Source: Oscillospiraceae bacterium
Lineage (GTDB): Bacteria > Bacillota > Clostridia > Oscillospirales > Acutalibacteraceae
Reading direction: 5' to 3'
NCBI GenBank assembly: GCA_031262125.1
Contig: JAISII010000129.1
Span: forward strand, 1-11,018
DNA: 11,018 bases
Shown piece by piece: positions 5,516 to 11,018 of the stretch. Position 1 is the stretch's first letter, and each line of letters opens with the position of its first letter. A model generated the notes under the pieces. The model searched no databases. It had not been told where the DNA came from and saw nothing but the letters and a program-made list of their open reading frames with translations. The position numbers and the translations under genes were made by a program.

Positions 5516-5548
5516 TTCTCAAATACTTCTCAAATAATATCTATTATA
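5516..5548 (-). promoter_or_regulatory. Probable murA promoter and tandem operator-like repeat
   Basis: On the minus strand a perfect TATAAT occurs (plus positions 5543-5548); the matching -35 region is weak. Just downstream, around the expected transcription start, TATTTGAGAA is repeated exactly at plus positions 5527-5536 and 5516-5525. The 11-bp offset is one helical turn, as for a tandem protein-binding site. Confidence 0.5.
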
Positions 5549-5716
5549 TACTAAAACTTTTATTTTTGCTACTATTTATTCGATTTTTGGCGACTTGCAC
5601 AAAAAAGGGCAAGCGTTGCAAAAATTTGCGGATATTAATATGCTTTTTAAATTCTTATTTTTCTGCATTCTATGATATTACAAAAACTGTGTTTTGTCAA
5701 TGTTTTTACGTTGTTA
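5549..5716. other. AT-rich part of the divergent murA/ABC intergenic region
   Basis: The whole gap between murA and the ABC gene is about 304 bases. Apart from the two promoter regions listed separately, this middle part holds only a weak CTTGC/GCAAG stem near 5594-5613. I see no gene, riboswitch or terminator in it. Confidence 0.6.
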
Positions 5717-5746
5717 TTGACAACCGGAATTATAATATAGTACAAT
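5717..5746 (+). promoter_or_regulatory. Sigma-A promoter for the ABC exporter cluster
   Basis: TTGACA (5717-5722), an 18-bp spacer and TACAAT (5741-5746). Transcription would start near 5753, about 29 bases before the ATG. The leader contains AAGGT, AAGGT and AAGAT in tandem (5762-5776), which supplies only a weak, distant ribosome binding site. Confidence 0.75.
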
Positions 5747-5781
5747 AGCATAAAATAAGAAAGGTAAGGTAAGATAAGAAA

Positions 5782-6495
5782 ATGCTTACAGTAAAACATC
5801 TGACGAAAAAGTATAAAAAAACAATTGCAAACAATAACATAAGCTTTAGCGTGCAAAACGGCGAGGTTGCAATTTTGGCAGGGCCAAACGGTGCAGGCAA
5901 ATCTACTGCAATAAAGTCTATTGCAGGGCTTTTGCGTTTTGAAGGCGAGATTTTTATTGATAAATACCCGAACAAAACGGTAGAAGCAAAAAAGCGGTTT
6001 GGCTATATTCCCGAGTTCCCGACTCCGTTTGATATGCTGACCGTATATGAGCATTTGGAGTTTGTAGGGCGTGCATACCGTTTAACCGATTGGCAAAGCC
6101 GTGCCGACAAGCTGCTGGAGCGTATGGAACTGACCGACAAAGCAAAAAAATTGGGCAAAGAGCTTAGCAAAGGTATGCAGCAAAAACTTTCTATTTGCTG
6201 TGCATTGCTGCCGCAGCCCGGCGTTGTTATGTTCGACGAGCCGTTTATTGGGCTGGACCCGCACGCAATAAAAGAGCTTAAAGAAATGATTTTGGAAATG
6301 CGGGCAAACGGGACTTCGGTTTTAATAAGCACACATATGCTCGATAGTGTTAACGAGCTATGGGATAAATGCCTGATTATGAAAGACGGCGTTATCGTCG
6401 CCGAGCGTTCTAAAACCGAAATAGAATCCACGGGCGAAAACCTTGAAGATTTGTTCTTTAAAATTACCGAGAACAAAACTTCGGCGGAGGTGTAA
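5782..6495 (+). CDS. ABC transporter ATP-binding protein
   Basis: This 237-aa nucleotide-binding subunit powers the membrane protein encoded next. It shows Walker A GPNGAGKST (34-42), the signature LSKGMQQ (128-134), Walker B VVMFDEP (148-154) with catalytic E153, the D-loop GLD (157-159) and the switch histidine H185 in STH. The usual Q-loop glutamine is replaced by E78 in GYIPEFP, a form common in this exporter-type group. It has no membrane segment of its own and should sit at the inner face of the membrane. It is the first gene of a four-gene plus-strand cluster, ending 5 bases before the next start. The substrate cannot be told; by family these are ABC-2-like exporters, often with lipids, peptides or drugs as cargo. 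Confidence 0.95.
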   Translation: MLTVKHLTKKYKKTIANNNISFSVQNGEVAILAGPNGAGKSTAIKSIAGLLRFEGEIFIDKYPNKTVEAKKRFGYIPEFPTPFDMLTVYEHLEFVGRAYRLTDWQSRADKLLERMELTDKAKKLGKELSKGMQQKLSICCALLPQPGVVMFDEPFIGLDPHAIKELKEMILEMRANGTSVLISTHMLDSVNELWDKCLIMKDGVIVAERSKTEIESTGENLEDLFFKITENKTSAEV

Positions 6496-6500
6496 CCTGA

Positions 6501-8165
6501 ATGAAAGCTATTCTTTTTTTGGCGGCAAAAACCATAAAAAATTTGATATTGGATTTGGTTCATCACCCCGCAAGGCTTATAAGCTTTTTGGTTATTGCGG
6601 TGGTTGTGCTGGGCGGTGCGTTTTCCACAGCAGATATTAACACCGAAGATATTGCGGGAGCAGTTGGGCAAAGCGGCACAACTTTGGATATTGGGTTTTT
6701 GCACGGAATTTTTATGGCTTTGCTGCTTATAATAGGTGTACCTGTGTTTTTGCACGGGCTGTCTTCGGGCACAACGCTGTTTAGCATGAGTGAGGTAAAC
6801 TTTTTGTTTGTATCTCCCGTATCTCAAAAGAAAATTTTGGTGTATGGCATTACAAAGCAAATGGGTGCAACGCTGCTGTTCTTTTTGGTGTTTTTGGTCT
6901 ATGGCAATATGGCGGTTTCGTTTTTTGATATTTCGGTAACCGACGGTTTGATTTTGCTTTTTAGCCTTGCACTTTACATTTTTTTCTGCCAGTTAATGTC
7001 GTTGGTGTTTTATTGCATTTCTAACGGGCGGGATAATATTATACGAATAATTAAAGCAATTGTTTTTATTTGTGCGGCGGTTTTTCCGGTTTATTGTTTA
7101 TATCAAATTTATCAAACCGGCTGGAGCTTTGACACGGCAGCGGCTGTTTTAAAAACCCCGATGCTGGAGTATATACCCGTGTTTGGGTGGTTTAAAGGGG
7201 CAGTTTTTGGGCTTATTAACGCAGACTATTTGCGTTTTGGCGTATTTTTGGGTTTGTTGGCGGCAACTGTAGCCGTTAGCATTGCCTATTTTTTAAAGAG
7301 CAACCCCGACTATTACGAAGACGTTTTGCAAAACACCGAAACAACCTACGAGATGCGTCAGGCAATTAAAAAAGAGGGCGGTTTCTCAACAAAAAACGAC
7401 CCGTGGGCAAAAAAGAAAATCAGGGTAAGTTCAACCGGCTTGGGTGGGGGCTTTGGTGCAAGTGCGTTTTTCTTTAAGCAGTTTAGAGAAATCAGACGTC
7501 GCAGCTTTATACCGTTTGTGGACCTTTATACTATAATTTTGGCAATTGCAATTCCGCTAATGGCTTATGTTATGCAGGCAGGCGGAGGGCACGATATTGA
7601 CAGCTCGCAGCAGGAAATGCGTTTGGTTGCCATAATTATGGCTATTGCGATGGGCGTTTATATGAGCTTTATTTTTGCACAGGTTGGCGACTGGAACCGT
7701 GAATTTATGAAAGCTCCGCTGTTTCTTGTGCCCGAGAAGCCATATGCAAAGCTGTTTTTTGCAAGCCTTACTTCAATTTGCAAAAGTGCGGTAGAGGGCA
7801 CGCTTGCCTATGGAATTTTTGCAGTTGTTATGGGTTTGAATTTGTTTGAGGCGATTGTTTGCATTTTGTTTTATGTAAGCTTTGGTTTTATTTTTACATC
7901 GGTCGGCATTTTAAGTTCACGCTTTATCGGCGATATTAACAACAAAATGATGAACATTATGATTTATTCGATCGCAATGCTGGTAGTTTGTGCACCCGGT
8001 GCGGCAGCAACTGCCGGTATGGCGGTTTTGCACTTTACCGGCTCGGCTTTTGTGCCCAGCGGGTTTATGGCACTTATCCCGATGATTATTTGGAACATTG
8101 GTGCAGGGTTGCTTATTAATGTGTTAAGCAAAGAAACCTTGCATAATATGGAAGTTAAAATTTAA
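6501..8165 (+). CDS. ABC exporter membrane protein (putative ABC exporter family)
   Basis: The 554-aa polytopic membrane protein has many hydrophobic spans, grouped as about residues 25-45, 70-90, 125-150, 155-175, 185-205 and 245-265, then a hydrophilic stretch at about 270-335, then more spans to the C-terminus. The motif EVNFLFVSPVSQKKILVYG is typical of the putative ABC exporter family (as I recall, Pfam ABC_export), whose members pair with an upstream ATPase. GGAGGTG, overlapping the end of the ATPase gene, lies 9 bases before the ATG, so the two are likely translationally linked. No ATPase motif or signal peptide is seen. Cargo unknown. The downstream small membrane proteins may be accessory subunits. 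Confidence 0.88.
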   Translation: MKAILFLAAKTIKNLILDLVHHPARLISFLVIAVVVLGGAFSTADINTEDIAGAVGQSGTTLDIGFLHGIFMALLLIIGVPVFLHGLSSGTTLFSMSEVNFLFVSPVSQKKILVYGITKQMGATLLFFLVFLVYGNMAVSFFDISVTDGLILLFSLALYIFFCQLMSLVFYCISNGRDNIIRIIKAIVFICAAVFPVYCLYQIYQTGWSFDTAAAVLKTPMLEYIPVFGWFKGAVFGLINADYLRFGVFLGLLAATVAVSIAYFLKSNPDYYEDVLQNTETTYEMRQAIKKEGGFSTKNDPWAKKKIRVSSTGLGGGFGASAFFFKQFREIRRRSFIPFVDLYTIILAIAIPLMAYVMQAGGGHDIDSSQQEMRLVAIIMAIAMGVYMSFIFAQVGDWNREFMKAPLFLVPEKPYAKLFFASLTSICKSAVEGTLAYGIFAVVMGLNLFEAIVCILFYVSFGFIFTSVGILSSRFIGDINNKMMNIMIYSIAMLVVCAPGAAATAGMAVLHFTGSAFVPSGFMALIPMIIWNIGAGLLINVLSKETLHNMEVKI

Positions 8166-8216
8166 GGCAAATAAAAAATAATAATGCAGAATGCAGAAAA
8201 GGAGAGGTCGTCTTTT

Positions 8217-8528
8217 ATGAAAAACGACGAGAATTTTAAAAAAGCAAAGGTTATGTTTGCGGCAGATGTGATATTGCTGATTGTGTTTGAGATTGCATTT
8301 TTGTTTGTGTTGGCATATATTGCCGCTACAGTTTACCAAATGGTGCAGGGGCAACAGCTTGCAATAGTAATTGTTACGGCTGCGGTGCTTCTGGGGTTGT
8401 TTTCGGCTTTTATAACCATAACGGTTGCAAAATACTTGCGGAGCAATTTTTTAGAGATAAACCTTGCCGACATAGAGCAAAAACAGATTAATAAACTAAT
8501 TAAAGAAGGGCATGCAGATGAAGAATAA
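8217..8528 (+). CDS. Small two-helix membrane protein, 103 aa
   Basis: Start set at 8217 from GGAGAGG (8201-8207) 9 bases upstream; the in-frame ATG at 8184 lies in an AATGCAG-type duplication and lacks a ribosome binding site. Two hydrophobic helices are predicted at about residues 12-39 and 48-71, joined by a short loop (YQMVQGQQ). A charged cytosolic tail follows (LADIEQKQINKLIKEGHADEE). The arrangement suggests both ends inside. I do not recognise the family. It follows the exporter gene by about 50 bases and overlaps the next gene, so an accessory role with the ABC exporter is the simplest inference. Confidence 0.8.
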   Translation: MKNDENFKKAKVMFAADVILLIVFEIAFLFVLAYIAATVYQMVQGQQLAIVIVTAAVLLGLFSAFITITVAKYLRSNFLEINLADIEQKQINKLIKEGHADEE

Positions 8529-8826
8529 AAAAAAGCTTTTTAAAGGCATTTTTGACGTGCTGTTTATTTTGGTTGCATGTATGCTTACATTGTACCTTGC
8601 AATGGTTTTTAGCGGTGCGGTTATTGTTGGCGACGATGCAGCAGGCTTTGCGTATGAAATTAAGCCCGAAACATTAATACCAATTGCACTTATTATAGTT
8701 GCATATATGGTTTTTACCGTTTTGGTAAGCAAAAAACAGCTAAAGAAAATGTACGATGAAAAATACGGCGATGATGTCGTGCAAAGCAATTCTTTGGCAG
8801 AGGTTGAAAAACAGGAAAATATTTAA
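8518..8826 (+). CDS. Small two-helix membrane protein, 102 aa
   Basis: The start is taken as ATG 8518, with GAAGGG (8505-8510) 7 bases upstream; ATG 8512 is in frame but too close to that site. The gene overlaps the previous one by 11 bases, which suggests translational coupling. The N-terminus is strongly basic (MKNKKKLFKG), followed by hydrophobic helices at about residues 11-37 and 53-70 and a charged tail. The loop between them (GDDAAGFAYEIKPET) is acidic and probably extracellular. It has the same size and layout as its neighbour but no clear sequence identity with it. Family not recognised; probable subunit or modulator of the exporter encoded upstream. Confidence 0.8.
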   Translation: MKNKKKLFKGIFDVLFILVACMLTLYLAMVFSGAVIVGDDAAGFAYEIKPETLIPIALIIVAYMVFTVLVSKKQLKKMYDEKYGDDVVQSNSLAEVEKQENI

Positions 8827-8843
8827 ATTTTAAAAAAGGACAA

Positions 8844-8874
8844 GCAGCATTCTCTGATTTGAAGAATTTGCTGC
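8844..8874 (+). promoter_or_regulatory. Hairpin directly upstream of the micro-protein ribosome binding site
   Basis: GCAGCA (8844-8849) pairs with TGCTGC (8869-8874), and TTCT (8850-8853) with AGAA (8863-8866), leaving a 2-base bulge and a 9-base loop. No T-run follows, so it is not a terminator. GGGGAG, the ribosome binding site of the next gene, begins at the next base, which would suit control of translation or of mRNA stability. Confidence 0.5.
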
Positions 8875-8884
8875 GGGGAGCGTT

Positions 8885-9022
8885 ATGGATTGGATTTTTT
8901 TAGCCGAATGTGCGGCATGGGTTGCTTGTGCAGCCTTGGTTGTGTTTTTTGTTGCAGATATTGTTAAGACAGAAAAGCAAAAAAGCAAAGCTGCAAAAAA
9001 GGAGGACTCCGACAATGAGTGA
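8885..9022 (+). CDS. 45-aa single-span membrane micro-protein overlapping the permease gene
   Basis: This short frame starts at ATG 8885 behind GGGGAG (8875-8880) and encodes MDWIFLAECAAWVACAALVV, then FFVADIVKTEKQKSKAAKKE and DSDNE. Residues 4-26 form one hydrophobic helix; the highly charged tail should be cytosolic, giving an N-out/C-in topology. Its last codons overlap the permease start (ATGAGTGA, 9015-9022), and the permease ribosome binding site lies inside this frame, which is typical of coupled translation. Small single-span partners are known for some transporters, for example MetS with MetP in Corynebacterium. A subunit or stabiliser role here is inference. Hydrophobic pattern, start signal and overlap argue that it is real. 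Confidence 0.7.
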   Translation: MDWIFLAECAAWVACAALVVFFVADIVKTEKQKSKAAKKEDSDNE

Positions 9023-10397
9023 GCATAAAGAAGGCAAGAAGAAGCTGCACTTATCAAAGGTTTTGGGACCTATGCACGTTTGGGCATTGGGCGTGGGCGT
9101 GGTTTTGGTTGGCGAATTTATGGGCTGGAACTTTACTGTTGCCAAAGGCGGCACTTTGGGTGCAATTATTGCCTGCTGGGTTGTGGGCATTTTGTACCTT
9201 ACCATTTCGGCAATCTCAACCGAGATGGGTTCGGTTATACCCGAAGCGGGCGGGCAGTATGCTATGGCGAAATATCTTTTGGGGCCGCTTGCTGCGTTTA
9301 ACGTGGGGCTTATGCTGGTTTTCGAGTACGTTATGCTGCTTGCGGCAGATTTGCTTGTGGTTGGCGAGCTGTTAAATGCGTTTTTTCCAACCTTAAACAC
9401 GATGCCGTTTATGCTTTTTACTTTGCTTATATTAAGCTTTTTAAATTATCGTGGTGTTTTATCTACTCTTACAATTAACCTAATAATTACAGCAATTGCG
9501 TTTATAAGCATTGTTGTGCTGGTGGTTTATACTGTGTTTTTCGGCTCTGCCGATGCCGCAGCACAGTTGGCAACTCTTTCTAACGGGTTATCTCATGGCT
9601 TTTTGGGCATTATTGCTGCTTTGCAATTTGGTATGTGGTTTTATTTAGGCATAGAGGGCACTGCAATGTCGGCTGAGGAATGCCGCTCGACCCACCGTGC
9701 TTTGCCGCTTGGCAGCCTTATTGCAATGGTTTCGCTCCTTGTGGGGGCAACTCTTACATGGTTTGTTTGCTCCAGCTTAATTCCGCCGGATGTTTTGGGC
9801 AGCTCGGTCTACCCGCTGTTTGATGCCGCAAAAGAAACAGGCGTACCCGTGCTGATTGCATTGTTGCTTATAGGCACTGTGTTTTCTTGCTTGGCAAGCA
9901 GCAACGGGTGTATTATAGATTCCAGCCGAGCGTTGTTTTCAATGTCTCGTGATACTTTAATGCCTGAGTTTTTCTCTGCTTTGCACCCAAAACACAAAAC
10001 ACCTTATCGTGCAACGCTGTTTTTAGTTCCCATTGCCGCAGTGTTTGCCTTTACGGGGATGCTCGACCATGTTATTACGTTTTCTATCATTTCGGCATTG
10101 TATGTTTATTTATACTCGGCAATTATGATATTGCGGTTTAGAAAAATGTACCCCATAGGTACTATAAAGCGCGGCTATACCGTGCCGGCGTATAAGCTTT
10201 TGGCTGCGGTTATAATTGCAATTGTTGCGGCAACGATGTTTGGTATGTATTTGGGCTATTGGATTGATATTTTGGCTGCAACTTTGTTTTATGCAATTTG
10301 CTCGGTATGGTTTTTAAAATTCCGTTCCGGGAGTATAGATACGAACAAATTTTTCTCGGCAGAAAACCACGATTGGCCAAAGCCGAAGAAGTTGTAG
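9015..10397 (+). CDS. APC-family amino acid/amine permease, ethanolamine permease-like
   Basis: The 460-aa product is a proton- or antiport-type transporter of the amino acid-polyamine-organocation superfamily with about 12 membrane helices. The first-helix region HVWALGVGVVLVGEFMGWNF, followed by VAKGGTLGAII, is close to the ethanolamine permease subgroup; STEMGSVIPEAGGQYAMAKY is the conserved helix 2/3 segment, and GIEGTAMSAEE lies in helix 6. The start is ATG 9015 because GGAGG (9001-9005) lies 9 bases upstream; the longer frame from 8910 would only add an out-of-frame copy of the micro-protein region. No eut genes for ethanolamine use are nearby, so the substrate could equally be an amino acid. 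It overlaps the preceding micro-protein gene by 8 bases. Confidence 0.9.
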   Translation: MSEHKEGKKKLHLSKVLGPMHVWALGVGVVLVGEFMGWNFTVAKGGTLGAIIACWVVGILYLTISAISTEMGSVIPEAGGQYAMAKYLLGPLAAFNVGLMLVFEYVMLLAADLLVVGELLNAFFPTLNTMPFMLFTLLILSFLNYRGVLSTLTINLIITAIAFISIVVLVVYTVFFGSADAAAQLATLSNGLSHGFLGIIAALQFGMWFYLGIEGTAMSAEECRSTHRALPLGSLIAMVSLLVGATLTWFVCSSLIPPDVLGSSVYPLFDAAKETGVPVLIALLLIGTVFSCLASSNGCIIDSSRALFSMSRDTLMPEFFSALHPKHKTPYRATLFLVPIAAVFAFTGMLDHVITFSIISALYVYLYSAIMILRFRKMYPIGTIKRGYTVPAYKLLAAVIIAIVAATMFGMYLGYWIDILAATLFYAICSVWFLKFRSGSIDTNKFFSAENHDWPKPKKL

Positions 10398-10400
10398 CTG

Positions 10401-10435
10401 CAAGAGACAAGAAGCAAGAGACAAGATGCAAGAAT
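10401..10435 (+). repeat. CAAGARR heptamer tandem repeat, second array
   Basis: The five units are CAAGAGA, CAAGAAG, CAAGAGA, CAAGATG and CAAGAAT. The array begins 3 bases after the permease stop codon. It has the same unit, copy number and strand as the array at 1236-1270. Confidence 0.85.
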
Positions 10436-10439
10436 TTGA

Positions 10440-10504
10440 GCGGCAAAGCCGCCATTATTCTCCTTCCGTCAGGCAACGCCTGCCACCTCCCTCTAAGAGG
10501 GAGG
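10440..10504 (-). repeat. Triloop hairpins plus palindromic intergenic element
   Basis: GCGGC/GCCGC pairs around AAA (10440-10452), CAGGC/GCCTG around AAC (10470-10482) and CCTCCCTC/GAGGGAGG around TAA (10486-10504). Read on the minus strand the element shares GGTGGCA and TGACGGAAGGAGAAT with the copy at 4140-4176. Confidence 0.75.
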
Positions 10505-10531
10505 CTTTGGGGTACACTCATAAAAGAGAGC

Positions 10532-10580
10532 AAAAAAAAGTCCCCCGACAAGCTTAAAACAAAGCTTGTCGGGGGTTTTG
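10532..10580. terminator. Strong bidirectional intrinsic terminator
   Basis: A perfect 14-bp stem pairs CCCCCGACAAGCTT (10542-10555) with its complement (10562-10575) around AAAACA. On the plus strand it is followed by TTTTG and ends the permease transcript. On the minus strand it is followed by an eight-T run (plus 10532-10539) and ends the rpsP-khpA transcript. Confidence 0.95.
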
Positions 10581-10613
10581 TTATTATAGTTAATGTGCAA
10601 ATTTGCGTAAAAA

Positions 10614-10847
10614 TCAGTCGATTTCTACCGCTACCTTTTCGTTTTTGCGAATAGCCGCACTGCGGGCAACGGTGCGGATAGCTTTAGCAATACGCCCCTG
10701 TTTGCCGATAACACGACCCATATCATCTTCGGCAACATGGATGTGATAGGTAACAATACCTTCTTCGTTTTCCTCATCTGCCGTAACTGTTACTGCATCG
10801 GGGTTTTCTACCAAACCCTTTGCAATTGCCAATAATAATTCTTGCAT
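10614..10847 (-). CDS. khpA: KH-domain RNA-binding protein KhpA
   Basis: The 77-aa product is nearly all one KH domain with the RNA-binding loop GKQG at residues 48-51 (GRVIGKQGRIAKAIRTVARS) and matches KhpA (YlqC). In Firmicutes KhpA works with KhpB as a global RNA chaperone, with effects on cell division and elongation. The start is ATG 10847, with GGAGG (10856-10860) 8 bases upstream; this gives the canonical N-terminus MQELLLAIAKGLVENPDAV. The frame is open back to 10898, but that extension is not conserved-looking and lacks a binding site. It follows rpsP, as is usual, across a gap that holds a strong hairpin. The usual next genes rimM and trmD are not present; the terminator comes instead. 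Confidence 0.95.
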   Translation of the reverse strand: MQELLLAIAKGLVENPDAVTVTADEENEEGIVTYHIHVAEDDMGRVIGKQGRIAKAIRTVARSAAIRKNEKVAVEID

Positions 10848-10893
10848 TTTAGTTTCCTCCGTAGTTAGTGTGATAAAGTCCCGGAAGGACTGT

Positions 10894-10941
10894 GCCAAAA
10901 ATTAAGTTTTAACCTTAGGCTTAACTTAATTATAGTTTGGC
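10894..10941 (-). promoter_or_regulatory. Long hairpin between rpsP and khpA
   Basis: Read on the minus strand, GCCAAA pairs with TTTGGC and AATTAAGTT with AACTTAATT, making 15 bp with a 4-base bulge (CTAT) on the 5' side. An inner AGCC/GGTT can extend it around UAA. There is no U-run. A small AGTCC/GGACT hairpin follows nearer the khpA ribosome binding site. This could be a processing, stability or attenuation element that sets the khpA:rpsP ratio. Confidence 0.6.
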
Positions 10942-10979
10942 ATTTTTGGCTGTGCTTATTCGCAGCCGTGGGGTACAGA

Positions 10980-11018
10980 TTAAAGTATGCCTTCTTTTTT
11001 AAGAAGAGCTTTTACTTT
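10980..11018 (-). CDS. rpsP: 30S ribosomal protein S16, C-terminal end only (partial)
   Basis: Twelve codons and a TAA stop (plus 10980-10982) encode KVKALLKKEGIL. This fits the typical S16 ending, and S16 is the gene normally found directly before khpA in Firmicutes. The rest of the gene lies beyond the right edge. S16 is a primary-binding protein of the small ribosomal subunit. Identification rests on a short tail plus gene order, so it is good but not independent of context. Confidence 0.75.
   Translation of the reverse strand, partial: KVKALLKKEGIL

Noticed and set aside
6003..6860. Long minus-strand reading frame across the ABC genes
   Set aside because: It lies antisense to two well-supported genes, has no ribosome binding site, and its product is cysteine/histidine-rich low-quality sequence typical of a shadow frame.
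8184..8197. ATGCAGA tandem duplication as an array
   Set aside because: Only two 7-bp copies are present, although it resembles the heptamer style seen elsewhere; too little to call.
8910..9014. Longer N-terminus for the APC permease
   Set aside because: The extra 35 residues have no family similarity and overlap the micro-protein in another frame; GGAGG is correctly spaced for ATG 9015.

Overview
This window reads as chromosome of a Gram-positive, low-to-moderate GC member of the Clostridia, probably an Oscillospirales/Ruminococcaceae-like gut lineage. The reasons are a spore-former-type sigma factor resembling SigH, a DUF512 radical-SAM protein, a Firmicute-style rpsP-khpA pair, consensus sigma-A promoters, strong GGAGG ribosome binding sites, two likely TTG starts and many intrinsic terminators. 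Placement below class is inference. There is no phage, plasmid, transposase or CRISPR gene. The content is housekeeping genes plus transporters, separated by unusually repeat-rich intergenic DNA.

Layout, left to right. (1) A promoter at 13-40 drives a small conserved hypothetical gene (152-415), closed by a terminator. (2) tRNA-Leu(CAG) at 590-676 has its own promoter and is followed by about 330 bases of short perfect hairpins, including an 18-bp-period array. (3) rpmF (ribosomal protein L32) has a strong terminator, then a heptamer tandem repeat and a palindromic element. (4) A PDZ/radical-SAM DUF512 gene is followed by a SigH-like sigma factor gene with a perfect consensus promoter. (5) A two-zinc-ribbon protein is preceded by a compact structure resembling a tRNA acceptor/T-arm minihelix. 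(6) murA lies on the minus strand, and its stop codon abuts another palindromic element. (7) A divergent plus-strand cluster encodes an ABC ATPase, a large ABC exporter membrane protein and two small two-helix membrane proteins. (8) A 45-residue single-span membrane protein overlaps the start of an APC-family permease resembling ethanolamine permeases. (9) A bidirectional terminator separates this from the minus-strand rpsP-khpA pair at the right edge; only the last 12 codons of rpsP are inside.

How the parts relate. The RNA and translation genes (tRNA-Leu, rpmF, rpsP, khpA) are each in small, separately terminated units rather than in the longer operons usual in Firmicutes. The ABC cluster appears to be one transcript from the 5717-5746 promoter; no terminator was found before the permease pair, so read-through is possible.

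The most unusual signal is in the non-coding DNA. Most intergenic gaps carry short perfect hairpins with three-base loops, very often with the core GC-NNN-GC. Their arms differ from copy to copy while pairing is kept. The clearest case is the tandem array at 701-788. No complete new defence or metabolic system is visible; the leads worth following are the hairpin family, the minihelix-like leader, the rpsP-khpA intergenic hairpin and the overlapped micro-protein/permease pair.
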